From positions 62,001 through 126,000 of the forward strand of contig JANBPK010000732.1 in the NCBI GenBank assembly GCA_027579435.1: a stretch of DNA of 64,000 nucleotides. Direction: 5' to 3'. A model generated the notes under the pieces. The model searched no databases. It was not told where the DNA came from and was given only the letters and a program-made list of their open reading frames with translations. Made by a program: the position numbers and the translations under genes. This stretch comes from Candolleomyces eurysporus. Its lineage: Eukaryota > Basidiomycota > Agaricomycetes > Agaricales > Psathyrellaceae. Shown here piece by piece: positions 45,548 to 56,780 of the stretch (the stretch's first letter is position 1; each line of letters opens with the position of its first letter).

Positions 45548-47851
45548 TCAAGAATTCGGCTCCTCCTGGGGCTCTTGCCCTTCCTCCCCTTCTCCTTCTT
45601 CCGTGTCCTCCGGCGGCAGATTGACGAGCGAGCGGTCAAAGCCGCATCTCACGAGAGATATCCTAACAAGCTTACTCCATTTTTTGTAGTAAGATTTCAA
45701 GGCATCTGCCAATCCGGGTTCGTTGAGTTCATGCTGCACAGGTAGTGAAGGAAGGCAGTCAGGGAGCTTCCTTGTATCCAAGATGATGGGCTTACTTTCA
45801 ATCGTCGCATAATAACAGATACCATCACCAGGAACGCTGTTGCCCAAACGAAAAGATCATCTCTCTTGTGGACCAATTGATCAAGCTTTTTCCATCCATT
45901 GTGGGCTAAAGCAAGGATTTGTTGACCACTGAGTAAATGGCCTCCGTCAGAATAATATGTGAGTGCGTCCACTGTATCCCTATCGGGCATACTGCGTGAA
46001 GTTGCATGAGTACTGCCTGAAGAGTAAGTGAACACAGCATCACAAATGTTTTGATTAACTCACTGGGCTCTGAGGAAATCCGATTGATTCTTTGCACAGC
46101 GGTCTCCGAAACGTACAATTTAACCTGGAGTTCCCCGATGAATAAGTTCTTGGAACGAGTTTTGCTATCCAAGAATTCAGAGAATGACCGGTGATAGAAA
46201 TGCATTTCCATGAAATGTCTCTGGAAATAAGGTGACTGATGAAATACGACAAGAGAGTGTAAGTCGGAAACAAGGACTTCATGGGCATTTCTTTCTAGGT
46301 CGAGGATCTCGTCGAATTCGTGGGCGTCCCACCGGGCGCCGAAGCGAGCGTCATTATTGATGAGATGAGCCCTGAGAAGAAGCAGAAAATTGCGCCGTCG
46401 ATGCATGTCGACGGCCTCATACAGTTCTTTCGCAGCAGACAGGATGCCTGCATAGAGCGCATCAAGAGCTTCAAATGGCCTCGCTAGCTGTCCTTCTTCC
46501 GGTGTCCAGTCAATCACCGTTTCGAGCCTATCGACCGGAGAACTTCGGCGCTCTGAGACGTATTTGACAACCGTAGCCACGTACACGAACTGGCCGGACG
46601 CAGCTAAAACCAGCTTCTCAATGTCTTCCATCGTTGGCCATGACTTGGATCGCGCTCGAGGGTCGTAGCTTCGACTTCCGATGTCTCGAAGCCGCCTCCA
46701 CAAGTAGCGACGTATATCTTTCGTCGCGTCATACTTGTCGCTGAGTTGAATGTGATGCGCCAATGGGTGGAGGTAACCCCGGGCCTCCGCGTTCAGCGCA
46801 CTGCGAATGGCCCATTCCGGACGACTGGCAATAAAAATGCGAAAGGGGAGATCGTTGTCGAGGAGACAATGTTTGATGGTGGAGAGCAATTCTGCTTGTC
46901 TTTCTTCGCCGGCGCATTCGTCAAGGCCGTCGATAAGCATGACGTGCGGGAAACTGCCGGCGTCGAAATTGACATTTGCCTGGAGCTCTTTGAATGGGCG
47001 GACGACGAGGGTGTCCATCTGAGTTTGGATGGTTCTGGTGAAGATGGGAGGGTCTTCTTCGACGGCTTCCCTGATATAGTCCCGGAGTCGACGATCATGC
47101 TTTCCTAGTTGAAATGTGATAGTTGGGATGATGCGGTAAAGATTGTTTCGAGTGGGGTCTTGGGAGGAGAAGAAGATTGCGCAGCCTAGGATCCCCGAGT
47201 CGGCACAACGTTCGGCGATGGTCTGCTGCAAGGCCGACTTGCCTGCTCCTGCAGCACCGGTCATGCAGAGCAAGTGTGTAGGACCCTCCCGATCGCCGAT
47301 CCAGTCCATGATTTCGCTGATCACCTTGACGCGAGTATCTTCGTCGCATTTTGGAGGGTCAAACCTCGCTGCAGAATTATAGAAAGCATTTGGCGCTATT
47401 TTCTTTAGCAGCATCTTCCAACCTTTTGCGACATTGGGTCAGTAGATGAACAGGTCAAAGAATGTCGGGTGTACAGACCGTCTCTGGATTTATCTTGAGC
47501 ATTATGCACATGCTGAGATGAGTCTATCTGAATGTTCCCGACGCTGAAGTCATGTGCCTTCGAGAACATCGACGAAAATGCTGATGCTCTGGTGGATGAG
47601 GCCACATTCTCGTCAATTGCCCTGGTGTTTCGTCGTTGAGTACCAACAACGGGCGCACGAGGCTCCTCTGTTGAAGACGGTGTGAGGGCTTCCAAGTTGT
47701 CTGGCAAGGACGGCTCCTGGACAGGGGCCTGTAGATCATGAGCGATAGGCTCACCGCCTCGGTCATCTCATGCACTGGATGTCGAGGAGAAGAAGTGTTG
47801 AAGCCTAGATCTGAAGCGACCTGTTTTCTTGGGTTTCGAACTTGAGGCCAT
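45548..47851 (-). pseudogene. NACHT-domain NTPase (NLR-like), unit A, with lesions
   Basis: The first exon begins at 47851 and carries the conserved NIQIDSSQHVHN segment before a short intron. The main exon reads LLKKIAPNAFYNSAARFDPP, then Walker A CMTGAAGAGKSALQQTIAE (about 47230-47265), RNNLYRIIPTITFQLG, Walker B HVMLIDGLDECAGEE (about 46915-46950), and IASRPEWAIRSAL. After the NACHT core comes an alpha-helical region with RARSKSWPTMEDIEKLV and FYHRSFSEFLDS. Such proteins are thought to act in non-self recognition and programmed cell death, by analogy with animal and plant NLRs; no WD or ankyrin repeats follow. Compared with units B and C there is a TGA (47768-47770) where they have Arg in exon 1, and a one-base loss near 46040 that shifts the C-terminal part (frame regained in DGICYYATIESKPIILDTR down to 45548). 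Confidence 0.8.
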
Positions 47852-48291
47852 CGTGGTGACGCGGGGAAGAGCAAGGATTGGCTGATGGACATCCTGAGCA
47901 CGCTCGATCTCTGAGCACTGCTTTCCGCTAGCACTCACCTAGACACCCATGTCAGAGATCGGAGAAATCGGAGCTGCGGAGGTGGAAATAACCTCGGAGT
48001 TCGAGCGAAATGCATTTCCATGAGGAGTGAGTGAATTTAGCCGCAGTCTTCATTTGACCGCAATCCTGGATGAGTTCTGGCTTAATCTCTCGAAGAACGG
48101 GCGTCTGTTCAACTTTGTTTGTGTTTGTTTGCAAAGCCAACGCCCTCAAGCGCGCCAGACAGCATCAACAACACGACACCAAACGACCAGCCTTTGAATC
48201 CCCTAGAGAGTGTAGGCTGTTCCTCAGTCCAAGCACATGCTCACACTCACCCACACCAAAAGAATCTAAATATTCAAGAAGAAGAATAATA
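47852..48291. promoter_or_regulatory. Divergent promoter between NACHT A and YIF1 relic
   Basis: This spacer is repeated upstream of units B (59224-59716) and C (63175-63659). It ends with AAGAAGAATAATAATGTC, in which the ATG is the YIF1 start codon. A motif TAGCGAAATGCATTTCCATGA-like stretch lies near 48005-48020 and in both other copies. Confidence 0.5.
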
Positions 48292-48435
48292 ATGTCCCAC
48301 TACCCCTCGCAATCACCTTCACCCCTCCGCCACCCGGTCCCCACCCACTCACCCTACATCCCCGAATCACCCTCCACACCCTCCTCTCCACAGGGATACC
48401 GCAAATTCTCGTCGTAGTCCACCCCAGGGCACCAG

Positions 48436-48443
48436 CCACCCCA
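48436..48443. repeat. Target site duplication, left copy
   Basis: CCACCCCA directly before the left terminal inverted repeat; the identical octamer follows the right one. Confidence 0.88.
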
Positions 48444-48475
48444 CAAGAGGTGGCAGATCCCACGATCTTGCACGT
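48444..48475 (+). repeat. Left terminal inverted repeat
   Basis: Thirty-two bases beginning CAAGAGGTGGCAGAT and ending GCACGT; it differs from the inverted right end at three positions. Confidence 0.88.
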
Positions 48476-48655
48476 TGATGAGTCGAAATCGACCCTGAGT
48501 CGGATTTCTCCGACCAACCGGCAGCGCATCGGCAGTGCAACGGACATCAATTTTGTACACGCCGGCAGATCGGCGAGGGTACGCGGTACAAGTCGCAATA
48601 AGAGCACCGTGTTGTCAGATAGCAATGAAATAAAATGAGAATCATTCGAGCTAGT

Positions 48656-51600
48656 CTAGGTGAAAGGATCTGTCAAATTTGGCACAGAAAAACCCCCTGC
48701 ATGTTGACTATCCAATATCTGACCCGCGCTACCGAACGAAATTGGCTGAATAGCGGGACGTTCAGCAAAGTTTTGCGACCTGGGGCGTCGTGGTGATTCT
48801 CCACGTACTTCAACATGAATATTCAGTCGACGTTCGTCCCGTTGCTCAGGGGATGACCCATATCGTCCTTGATTGGCCTCCGGAATCTTCAAGTCTTCCT
48901 CTTCCTTTAAAGAGATTGAAATCTTGTCGACGAGTGCACGCATTGCTTGGTCTGTGGCGGTGCGCCAGTTGGGATGTTGAGCATCGAGATGCTGACGCAT
49001 ATTGTACTTCCAGTGCACCTGCTGACAGAGGGTGCATTTGATAGGCACATTTGTGCAGGGATGCGATTGGGTGACTTTGGAGGCAGGTCCAATAGCAAAG
49101 CAGTATGCAGATGGGCACGTCGAAGCCGCTTTACCCGATCGGATGGCAATATCACAGATACCGCGCTCCCGACTCGATCGACCACAGAAACCGCACGGAT
49201 AATCCAAAGACACCTAAATTTGGTTCAGCCGCTTCAAGACTTCGAATCATTTTGATTAATACGCACCTCCCTTTGGAGATCGCAGTTCTCCTCGACACCT
49301 CTCAGCTTGAATAAAATATGCTTTCCAACATGATTTTGACGGGCCTGTGGGCTAATCGGGGCGGAGCATATCTCGCAGGGCTTGGGTCCAGCGCATTGTT
49401 GGCTCATCGCAGTGATCCCCGTTGTTGAGTAGGGATAATATATCTCACCACCTGCCATTCAAAGTCGTCATGTTAGTGATAATTAATCAAGTGAAATAAT
49501 CACGAACCTGAGCCAATACTGTACGGAAATAAGCAGCCACTTCGAGCACAGCCAAACATTGGTATTAGCAATCTGAGATCGCTGTCAGGGTCATTCTTGG
49601 ATATACTTTCTTGAACTCGTTGGTAAAGCTCATTTATGAGAAGAGTAAGGAGATCTTCGGTCATAACCCAGGTTTTCTCAGCCATCCGATCACGGTCAAG
49701 CTGAGGGAACGGGTCTGGAAGCTCCTCCAGTGATGTCTCGCACCGCTCAGATGGCTTTAATGGTCGTACAAGCCGTCCGTGCACCGTGAAGCTGAGATTC
49801 TGCAGCCGTTCAGCTACCAGACTGTTGGTGTTGGGTACTGATTTGCGTTGGGGGTTGTATTTGTCGAGTGTGGCGAATTCTCCGTTCCATGCCCAACGGA
49901 TTCTGGTGTCCCGAATATTTTCAGGGGAGGAAGCCATTCGGTATGGAAGGAGCGTCAATACTTGTCCCGAAATCTCGTAGCTTGAGTCGAAAAGCGAAAG
50001 CTCATCGAGAGGGGTGCTGCGAAAACGATCGGATGCTGACTTGATGGATGTACATCTTGCAATTGCAAGTGATACTCCGGCGCCCTCGATTGACACCAGT
50101 GTTGCGAAGAGGTCGTCTAGGCAAAAGACACGGTCCGGTGGAAGGTCGTGAAAGGTAGGCCCAGAATTTCGGCTTCGTTTGTCTCCTCCGATTGAAAAAC
50201 ATCGAACGCGAATGAGGCGATCATGGCTCTTGTTGTAATCGAGGTCCAATGTCGGGTCGGAAAACAGGCGAATCACCGTCTTCTTGTGTACCATCCGCTC
50301 GCCAAGATCAATCCAAACAGAGAATCCAGCTTTCACGGCAGCTGCAATTGCAGCGAGCTCCTTTTCAAGAGCCACCTTCCCGTTATATAAACGAAATTCA
50401 TGGTGACCCTGAAGGTCAACGTCAAGAGAAGTGCCGGCTTCTAATGCTGACTCGGAAACCAGATCTTCCAGAGATCGGTCTACCTCCGCTGATATTCCAG
50501 GGTATTTCTTGCCTGCGATGGGTCGCATTAAGTCTACACCCCGCGTCTTCCAATCAGCAAAGTGCTCCGAGAACTTGGTGGGAAGTCCAAGTCGTTTCAG
50601 AGTTTCCTCGGCCTCGCCAATCGCTTGCTTCCAACAGTCGGATAAGTTGCAAGATGACGCTACAACCAATGGGGTCTTCCAGCTGCGAGGCGTCAAATGA
50701 TCGAAATCTCGATTGCGCACAAGCTTGAGGCGTCGTGGCCTCCGTTCCCACTGTGGATATTGCAGGTATAGCTTTGAGAGGCGAATGCATGAGGCAAAGC
50801 GATGTCCAACCTCGTCAACTGCAAAATTTGGCTTGTGGCCACCAACCATTCTTGAGCGCCCGAAGAACACCTCAAGCGAGTCGTCTCCGAGCAGGCACAG
50901 AAGAACAGGGAGACCTGTGTTGAGGATCTGCGTTTGAGCAACACGGAATACTGCTGTTTTGACCATTGACTGGAGGTCGCTATACAGATGGCTGGGCATA
51001 AACGACTGCTCGTGTTTGGTGTAGAGGGCACATGCAAGAAACGCGAATTTGACGAGGCTTTTGATCTGATGGGAAATGGAGAGGGAGGGATTGATGAATG
51101 GCTCGACGAGTGCATGGAGCATCTCTCCTAAGAGACATAACGCTCGATGTGTATCAAGCTCGGAGGGGTCAAAACTTGAAGTGTCAAGGTTGCAAAGCTC
51201 AGCCACCATAATCAATAGTTTGACCGCACGAGGGACGTCTTGGGGATCCTTTGGGTTCAGTAGGCTGTCAAGGTTCTGTGTGGTTCCGAGGCATTTTGAC
51301 TCGGGTACTTTATCCCCTGGGTCGATGTGCACCGTTCCTGAGACGTGCCGGTCGCATCACCTGCGGCCGGTTTTTCCCGTGTTTCCTTCTCACGCCTATG
51401 TCCGCCCCTGCTCTAGCGACGTCGCCTAGCTATCAGTTGGCCCGGTGCTCTTTTCCTACAGGACCCTTAGGCCGCGCTCCTTCTTAGCGTTGGACCTATG
51501 ATCTACTGAAACCGTCATCCGCGCCCCATCGTATGTCCATGTCAACCGCTTTACCATCGTTGGAAATCAACGCGATCGTTCTATCTTACCTGCCAGTAGC

Positions 51601-54010
51601 CCAGCTCCTACCGTGGGTTGTCTCATCTTCGCTGTGCCAGTAAACACGAGGTCTGCTTTCTCTCAATCTCTATCATAGTCTTTGTTTTTATTTGTGACAT
51701 TTGTAAACTACGACATACGCCTTCTATGCGGATCCAGTGAGTAATTTGGACATTTGCGATTTCAGCAAAATTTAGAGAATCGCCACTTGCAAACTCTCTT
51801 GGCAAGCAGATAATCTGTCCTCGAGTGGGAGGAAACGGGTATGGTAACTGCTGTATTCCACTGGAAAGATGCAACTCCCTTGTCATCAATCGTCTTGCGG
51901 TACTGAGAGGGGCAAACCGCTCCACATCGTGCGTTCCATCCCTGCTTAAGGTTTCATCACATGATATTTAGCAGAGGACATCCTAGTGGATGCATCAAAA
52001 TGCCTCGGAAACCCTGCCGCGCGCAGCAACGGCCCACTTCCCAATGTTGTTGCTCTGGGGTTGAGGAGCGAAAACAGTGTGTTGTCACTCCAATCAACGC
52101 ACTCGAGCTTCTCTAGCCAGTGCCAAAGTAAGTCTTTGTTGATGACCGTTCCGTTAACCAGAATTCCTTCTCGAGTACAGAGCAACTTGCAGATACCTGT
52201 GAGGAATTAAATACACAAATCCACCATAACAGAATTGAAAAGCTTACGCTTGAAACTATGCTTGTAGTCAAGATCATGAGTCTCAAAGTCTGGGCCTGTC
52301 ATCAAGTTCATTCCTTGAAGACTTCCAAGGTGAGAGAAGAGCGAATCCTCGGGCCGAAGTTCTCGGCTCATGCATTGAAGATAGAGAGCAGGGCGTCGCT
52401 TAGGATCGCCATCTGAAGCGATAGACCAGATTGGTCCATGCAAAGCTTCACCATACGGCGATATCTGCCATGCCTGCCTCAGTTTTTCAATGATGAGTGC
52501 TGAAGTTTGTGAAGTTCCAGATTTGCAAGTTGGAAAAATGAGGACGGGCTTTGCAGAGTAATCGGTGGCATCATTTCGTGCAAATGCAGCAACAAATACT
52601 TCCTGCCCGATGTGAATCTCTCCAGAACAAACAGCAGCAGCGATTGCACGAACAACCTCGAGGCTTTCACCAACCTTCATCGATGGGAACCTCTCTGCTG
52701 CATGCTCGCAAAGCCCAGCACATTCATCAGTGTCTGGGAGATAACACATCCGACCGTCGGTTGCGATCTCGTCCATCATGAGTGTAATGCCAACACGTTG
52801 GTGGGAGGGGGGTACGTCCTTGAACACAAGCTCGATGTTGTGGCAAATATCTGAGATCTTGATCTCGCCGACAGTAAGGCGAAGTTTGAAGTCTTGACGA
52901 TGCTTGATGACAGTTTGACGGCATGGAAAAGCGATGGGTGATTTGTGTAAGGCGTGTAGAGCACCATCGCCACCGAGCTCGTATATAACAGCAGCAAGGT
53001 CATATTCCCACTTCTCAAAGCTAGCAGGACGATACCCTCCAGCCACGGCTAGCCGCATGTGCTCGAGTAGGATCTTGGGAGTCCATGTTCTCGCTCTCCC
53101 AACTCGAAAAATCCGATGCAGAGCAGGAATATTTTCTGTAGAAGCGAGCTGGTAAATTGCCTCCCATGTCTCTTGATGAGCTTGAGCTTGGTGCAGCATT
53201 CTTTCACAGTTAAGAAGCTAAAATTAAATGATTACTACTCATGCTAGCTAAATCAAAAGATTGAATGAATTCTTACCTCGAGTGTCTGCTTTTTGACCTG
53301 CTGAGTGGTCTGTGAAAGCCTTTGGCACATTTGCTGATGACTTAAAGTCACGGTTTGAAGGTGGGCAATGTCACTTGCAGCGTGTTCTTTCACTTCCTTG
53401 ACAAGGTTTGACGCAAGTTGGCATGGGGGGCACGGTTGGTTGTTTACAGTTGTTCTTGCGCATAACAGGGAACGGATACGGATGCGTGAATGATTATTGT
53501 CAACTGACATGATATCATATTGAGGCTGAATAGGTGATTGTACATGGTGGATTGGAAATGGGTATGTTATGAAAGGAGAGCCGAGGTCCCATTCAACTAC
53601 AGTTCCAGGGCACGGTATAGACGGAAGCGGAGGCGAAACGAGTGGTGGAACGGAACATTGGAAAGGATCGAAAAATATGTCTTCACAGTTGGAGAAAAAG
53701 CGATCTGTAGTTGCTCAGAGACATGTTAGGGCAAGAGAACTATGCACAACTCACCGGCAAACTTGACCTTGCAATCCTTTGACTTCTGGTGCTTGACGAG
53801 CGCATGGAATGACTGTGCGTCGCGTCCATGGTTAACCCAGGTGTTACAACGAACACAGAGAGCAGCTCTATTGCCTTGCTTCGCATTGCCGCGAAGAAGG
53901 GAAGAGGTCGGGTGGGGTGCAAGAGTGGGGCTTGAGGAAGTGGAACTATATGCAGTGGAAACGAAAGGAGCGAGATATGTTGGATTAAGGGGTATAGTGT
54001 TAGTGTTGCA
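48656..54010 (-). CDS. Transposase of the inserted element (probably broken)
   Basis: Minus-strand exons from about 54010 encode an N-terminal zinc finger (CVRCNTWVNHGRDAQSFHAL, then KHQKSKDC). A large exon (53199 to about 52238) has MMDEIATDGRMCYLPDTDEC, GEIHIGQEVFVAAFARN, IWSIASDGDPKRRPALYLQC and DLDYKHSFKR. After a GTAAGC..ACAG intron come ICKLLCTREGILVN and DWSDNTLFSLLNP. The chain resumes before 51260 with LLNPKDPQDVPRAVKLLI and ends in a Cys-rich region: CEICSAPISPQARQNHVGKH, CGFCGRSSRERGICD and CTLCQQVHWKYNMRQHLDAQ. Conserved Asp residues in ASDGD and DLDYKH are candidates for the catalytic site. The stretch 51284-52010 interrupts the coding order, so this copy is probably not autonomous. 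The start codon is not certain. Confidence 0.7.
51284..52010. repeat. Interrupting segment inside the transposase, ends are 16-bp inverted repeats
   Basis: TTCCGAGGCATTTTGA at 51284-51299 is repeated exactly inverted at 51995-52010. The 0.7 kb between them falls at the LLNP point of the transposase and has no recognisable coding content. It may be a nested miniature element, though I found no clear target duplication. Confidence 0.5.
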
Positions 54011-54236
54011 TGTTGGTTGAATTGGTGCAGCTATGTAGGCGTGTCTTTTTGTAGCGACATGCCCAACCGAGGATTAGCGCCAGGGATTTACGAGAGTAAT
54101 TAGAGCAAGCGCGTATGTACGGAAGGGTGTCAATGTGTAATGCCGTGTCGGAGCTTCAACACCGGCAGGGACAAACAGTCCACGCCTTCCTTCTTCATTT
54201 GGAAGGTACCCCCCCCCCCTACCCTAGCCATCAATC

Positions 54237-54268
54237 ACGTACGAGATCGTGGAATCTGCCACCTCTTG
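54237..54268 (-). repeat. Right terminal inverted repeat
   Basis: Thirty-two bases ending CCACCTCTTG on the plus strand; the reverse complement matches the left end at 29 of 32 positions. Confidence 0.88.
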
Positions 54269-54276
54269 CCACCCCA
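54269..54276. repeat. Target site duplication, right copy
   Basis: CCACCCCA directly after the right terminal inverted repeat, identical to 48436-48443. Confidence 0.88.
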
Positions 54277-55544
54277 AGGCCACGCCGTACCCCAGGGCGT
54301 TCCAGGCTCCTTTGCACAACCACGTGCCGCCACAGCATCAGGGGGGCCAGTACGCGGTGCCTCAGGGCAGTATCGGGGGAAGGCCGCCACACCCGCAGCA
54401 GCGGGGAGAGCAGGGTCCGTATGGGGCGGCGTTCCAACCTGACTTTGGGGCCTGGGGGATTAACGATGCTACAGCTTGGGATGCAGCTTGGGCAGAGTGC
54501 GGTTCAAGCTGGGCAGGATTATGTTCAGAAGAACGTGAGTGTGGCTTTTAGTTGGTCCTTTCTTTGGGTCAGGCTATGGTTATAGATGGATGAATATATT
54601 GGGCGCTATCCACTGGCTGGCCCACCGACCACCGACCCTTGCTTTCCCTTTTGAATCCGAGAGGAAGCTCTCTTACTGACCAACGCTTTCATCAACTATA
54701 GTTTGTAGTTATCTTCCCCTCAACGACCGTGAAACACCACTTCAATGTCTCCGATTCATATGTGATGCACGAGATTAAGCTCGTGCTCTTCCCCTGGCTT
54801 CACAAACCCTGGGTGAGACAGACACGACGGACAAGGCACGGGCAACACGAATGGCCATCCCCTCAAGACGACATCAACAGTCCGGACCTGTACATTCCTG
54901 GTACGCTGCACCATCCAAACAACTCTTACCACCTGTTACCAATTAACTGACTTGTCCGCGCCTCTGACAGCCATGCCAATCGTAACCTACATCCTCCTCA
55001 CGGGCCTCCAGGCAGGGCTCAACGGACCCAGCTTCCACCCGCAAATCCTCGGGGAGAGCGCCTCTCGTGCCACGCTTGTTGTCGTCTTCGATTTCTGCTC
55101 GTCAAGCTGGGGTGTTACATCCTCAATATCCAGGGCAGCAGCCAGTTTGTCGATATTTTCGCGTCACGCGCGGACAAGTTTGTCAGGGTGATAGTTACGA
55201 TCGCAGCAGGCTTTGTGGTTGTTGGAGGGGCACTGTGGAGTGTTCTTTTCGTTTATGCGTTTTTGGCAAACGCGTTTTTCTTGGTGGGCTCAGTGTTTTC
55301 TTCTCCATTCTCTCTAAGATACATGATGCTGATGACGTGGTTCTTTGTGATACAGTTGAGGTCCCTCCGCTTGGTCGTCCTACCTGACCCGTCAATTCCG
55401 ATATCGAGCAGTAGCGGTGCGACGACGACTGCTACTGTCAATCCCGCACAGAGGAGAAGCAGAATTCCATTCTTGTTGGAGGCTGTTTCGCAGATCGTGT
55501 ATATGGCGGCGTTGGTGAGGTTGCCTATTGCCTAGCACGGGATA

Positions 55545-55880
55545 GGAGGCCAATAATACATGACCCTGAAGTGTTTGAACGCCCATTCGAATCCAGCCCC
55601 AAGCAATATTTGTAGGATGGGAAGATAGACCGCTCAGTTCCAGACCCAGATTACGCTGTGTTTGGAGATGGATGTCGGTAAGCCATAGGCCTCACTTTTA
55701 CTCCTTCTCCGCCTAACTTAGCCTTTATTGGAAAGATTTGCCCTGGTTGCCATTTCAGTTGCATTTCAGCAATGACGCAATCTTCGTTCTTGATTCGCCA
55801 ATTCTCGCTACCTTCGACCTTGCACGGCCAAAGGATGGAGCAGGAAACTGTTCAATTGGAATTGAAATTTAGGAATCATC
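55545..55880 (+). pseudogene. Cytochrome P450 3' relic of unit A
   Basis: About ten bases after the YIF1 stop codon, the plus strand reads PIIHDPEVFERPFE, a stop (TAG), DGKIDRSVPDPDYAVFGDGCR, an intron (GTAAGC..AAAG), then ICPGCHFS and SNDAIFVLDSPILATFDLA. This is the end of a basidiomycete P450: the region before the heme loop and the heme-binding exon with its Cys. The Arg of the FGxGRR motif is Cys here, and a small duplication (TTTCAGTTGCATTTCAG) breaks the second exon. Only this copy keeps the HDPEVFER part. Confidence 0.8.
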
Positions 55881-56039
55881 CTACCGTGCCGTGCGTCTGC
55901 AACTTACTATCCCTGTTGCTTGGCACTAATTGCAGTATTTGAACTTCAGTCAGCTCCTCCCATTTGAATGTGATATTTAACTAAGACCTGTGTGCGAATC
56001 TCTGGCATTTAGGGAGATTCTTGGGGTACTCAGTTACGG

Positions 56040-56335
56040 AGTCTGGACATAGCCAGATAGCACTCTGACTTGCTGAAGGACTTGACCTACAGATGAAATA
56101 CACAAATGAAATTACAAAGAGAAAAGTATAACAATGAGTGAGTTGAGGAACCTGACTCCTTCTGATGATCCTCCCTTTCTCTCTCTCCCGTTTCCTCTGG
56201 CAGCAGAGACCTGAAGTCCTCCCTCTTCTGCTTCACGAAAAGGTTCTTGACGAGATTCCTCCATTTGCTGTAATCCCGTTTCAAAACATCCGCCAATCCG
56301 ACTTCTTTGAGTTTGTTCTGCACAAAAGGTAGTTA
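56040..56335 (-). pseudogene. NACHT gene 3' fragment 1
   Basis: The minus strand reads VQNKLKEVGLADVLKRDYSKW, ending in LPEETGERERED, parallel to VQNELKEPGLADALKPYYNKW in unit C. Flanking GACATAGCCAGATAGCACT matches the unit 3' flank. No NACHT core is attached. Confidence 0.7.
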
Positions 56336-56384
56336 TGATGCTTAAGGTAAAGTGGAAAGTAGCAGATGCAGCGTGCTAATGATT

Positions 56385-56650
56385 ACAGGGCACCATCGTC
56401 ATTCAAGCTCCAGCAAAGATCTACGAGGGACAACTTCTACTCACTTCTAGACGTAGCCAGATAGCACTTCAACTCGCTGGAGGACTGAACCCGCAGATGA
56501 AATTTACGAACAAAAGGGTTCTATTATGAAGATAAACATAGGGTAACACTTTTTGAGTTGAAAAATCGGACTGTTCCTGGGACTGTTCCCATTCCTCCCA
56601 GTCTCCCTCTTTGCNCCGACGATTGCCCCAAAAGTCTGAGAGTGAATTAC
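56385..56650 (-). pseudogene. NACHT gene 3' fragment 2
   Basis: A second truncated copy of the unit 3' end: CATTCAAGCTCCAGCAAAGAT...CTAGACGTAGCCAGATAGCACT, then AAAGGGTTCTATTATGAAGAT, matching the flank and last codons of units A-C. It is joined directly to the flank of unit B. Confidence 0.65.
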
Positions 56651-56780
56651 CGGCCGGTCGACTTGCTCAGCTTGNAGTGGGNGGCGCCAAATTAATTTGG
56701 ACACTAATTGNTGCTGAATACCAATGGTTGCAGCTTACAGTCATTGCTCAAGCTTTAAGACGGCAACAGGGAACCTCTCC

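Larger units (their letters stand above)
48444..54268 (-). mobile_element. DNA transposon, 5825 bp, inserted in YIF1
   Basis: The element is bounded by 32-bp terminal inverted repeats (48444-48475 and 54237-54268, 29 of 32 positions identical, both starting CAAGAGGTGGCAGAT inward). A perfect 8-bp target duplication CCACCCCA lies outside them. Removing the element and one duplication restores the YIF1 reading order (codons for QPPQGHA across the joint). Eight-base duplications are typical of the hAT and P superfamilies and of a few others. The single large minus-strand gene inside belongs to a family I know from many mushroom genomes. I therefore call a cut-and-paste DNA transposon, superfamily undecided. 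Confidence 0.88.
48292..55535 (+). pseudogene. YIF1: YIF1-family Golgi/ER trafficking protein, split by a transposon
   Basis: The start at 48292 reads MSHYPSQSPSPLRHPVPTHS and PYIPESPSTPSSPQGYRKF. Homology resumes after the transposon (54277 on) with QGGQYAVPQGS, DFGAWGINDAT, QLGMQLGQSAVQAGQDYVQ, KHHFNVSDSYVMHEIKLVLF, DDINSPDLYIP, PIVTYILLTGLQAGLNGPSF, LLVKLGCYILNIQGSSQF, VIVTIAAGFVVVGGALWSV and LRSLRLVVLPDPS, ending at 55535. Yif1 partners Yip1 in ER-to-Golgi vesicle transport. Besides the insertion there is a TAG at 48415-48417 and frame changes near 54310, 54471, 54702-54722 and 55093. Introns remain recognisable (54531-54701, 54950-54971, 55282-55353 approximately). It is not functional; the genome presumably has another copy. 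Confidence 0.85.

Noticed and set aside
48656..49458. Separate zinc-finger gene
   Set aside because: Its exons continue in order from the transposase chain on the same strand, and the Cys-rich end is the usual C-terminus of that protein type.
54237..54268. Treating the whole 48300-55590 segment as one insertion into the NACHT-P450 unit
   Set aside because: The interval contains recognisable YIF1 exons on both sides of the true element, and the 8-bp duplication plus inverted repeats define a smaller insertion (48444-54268).
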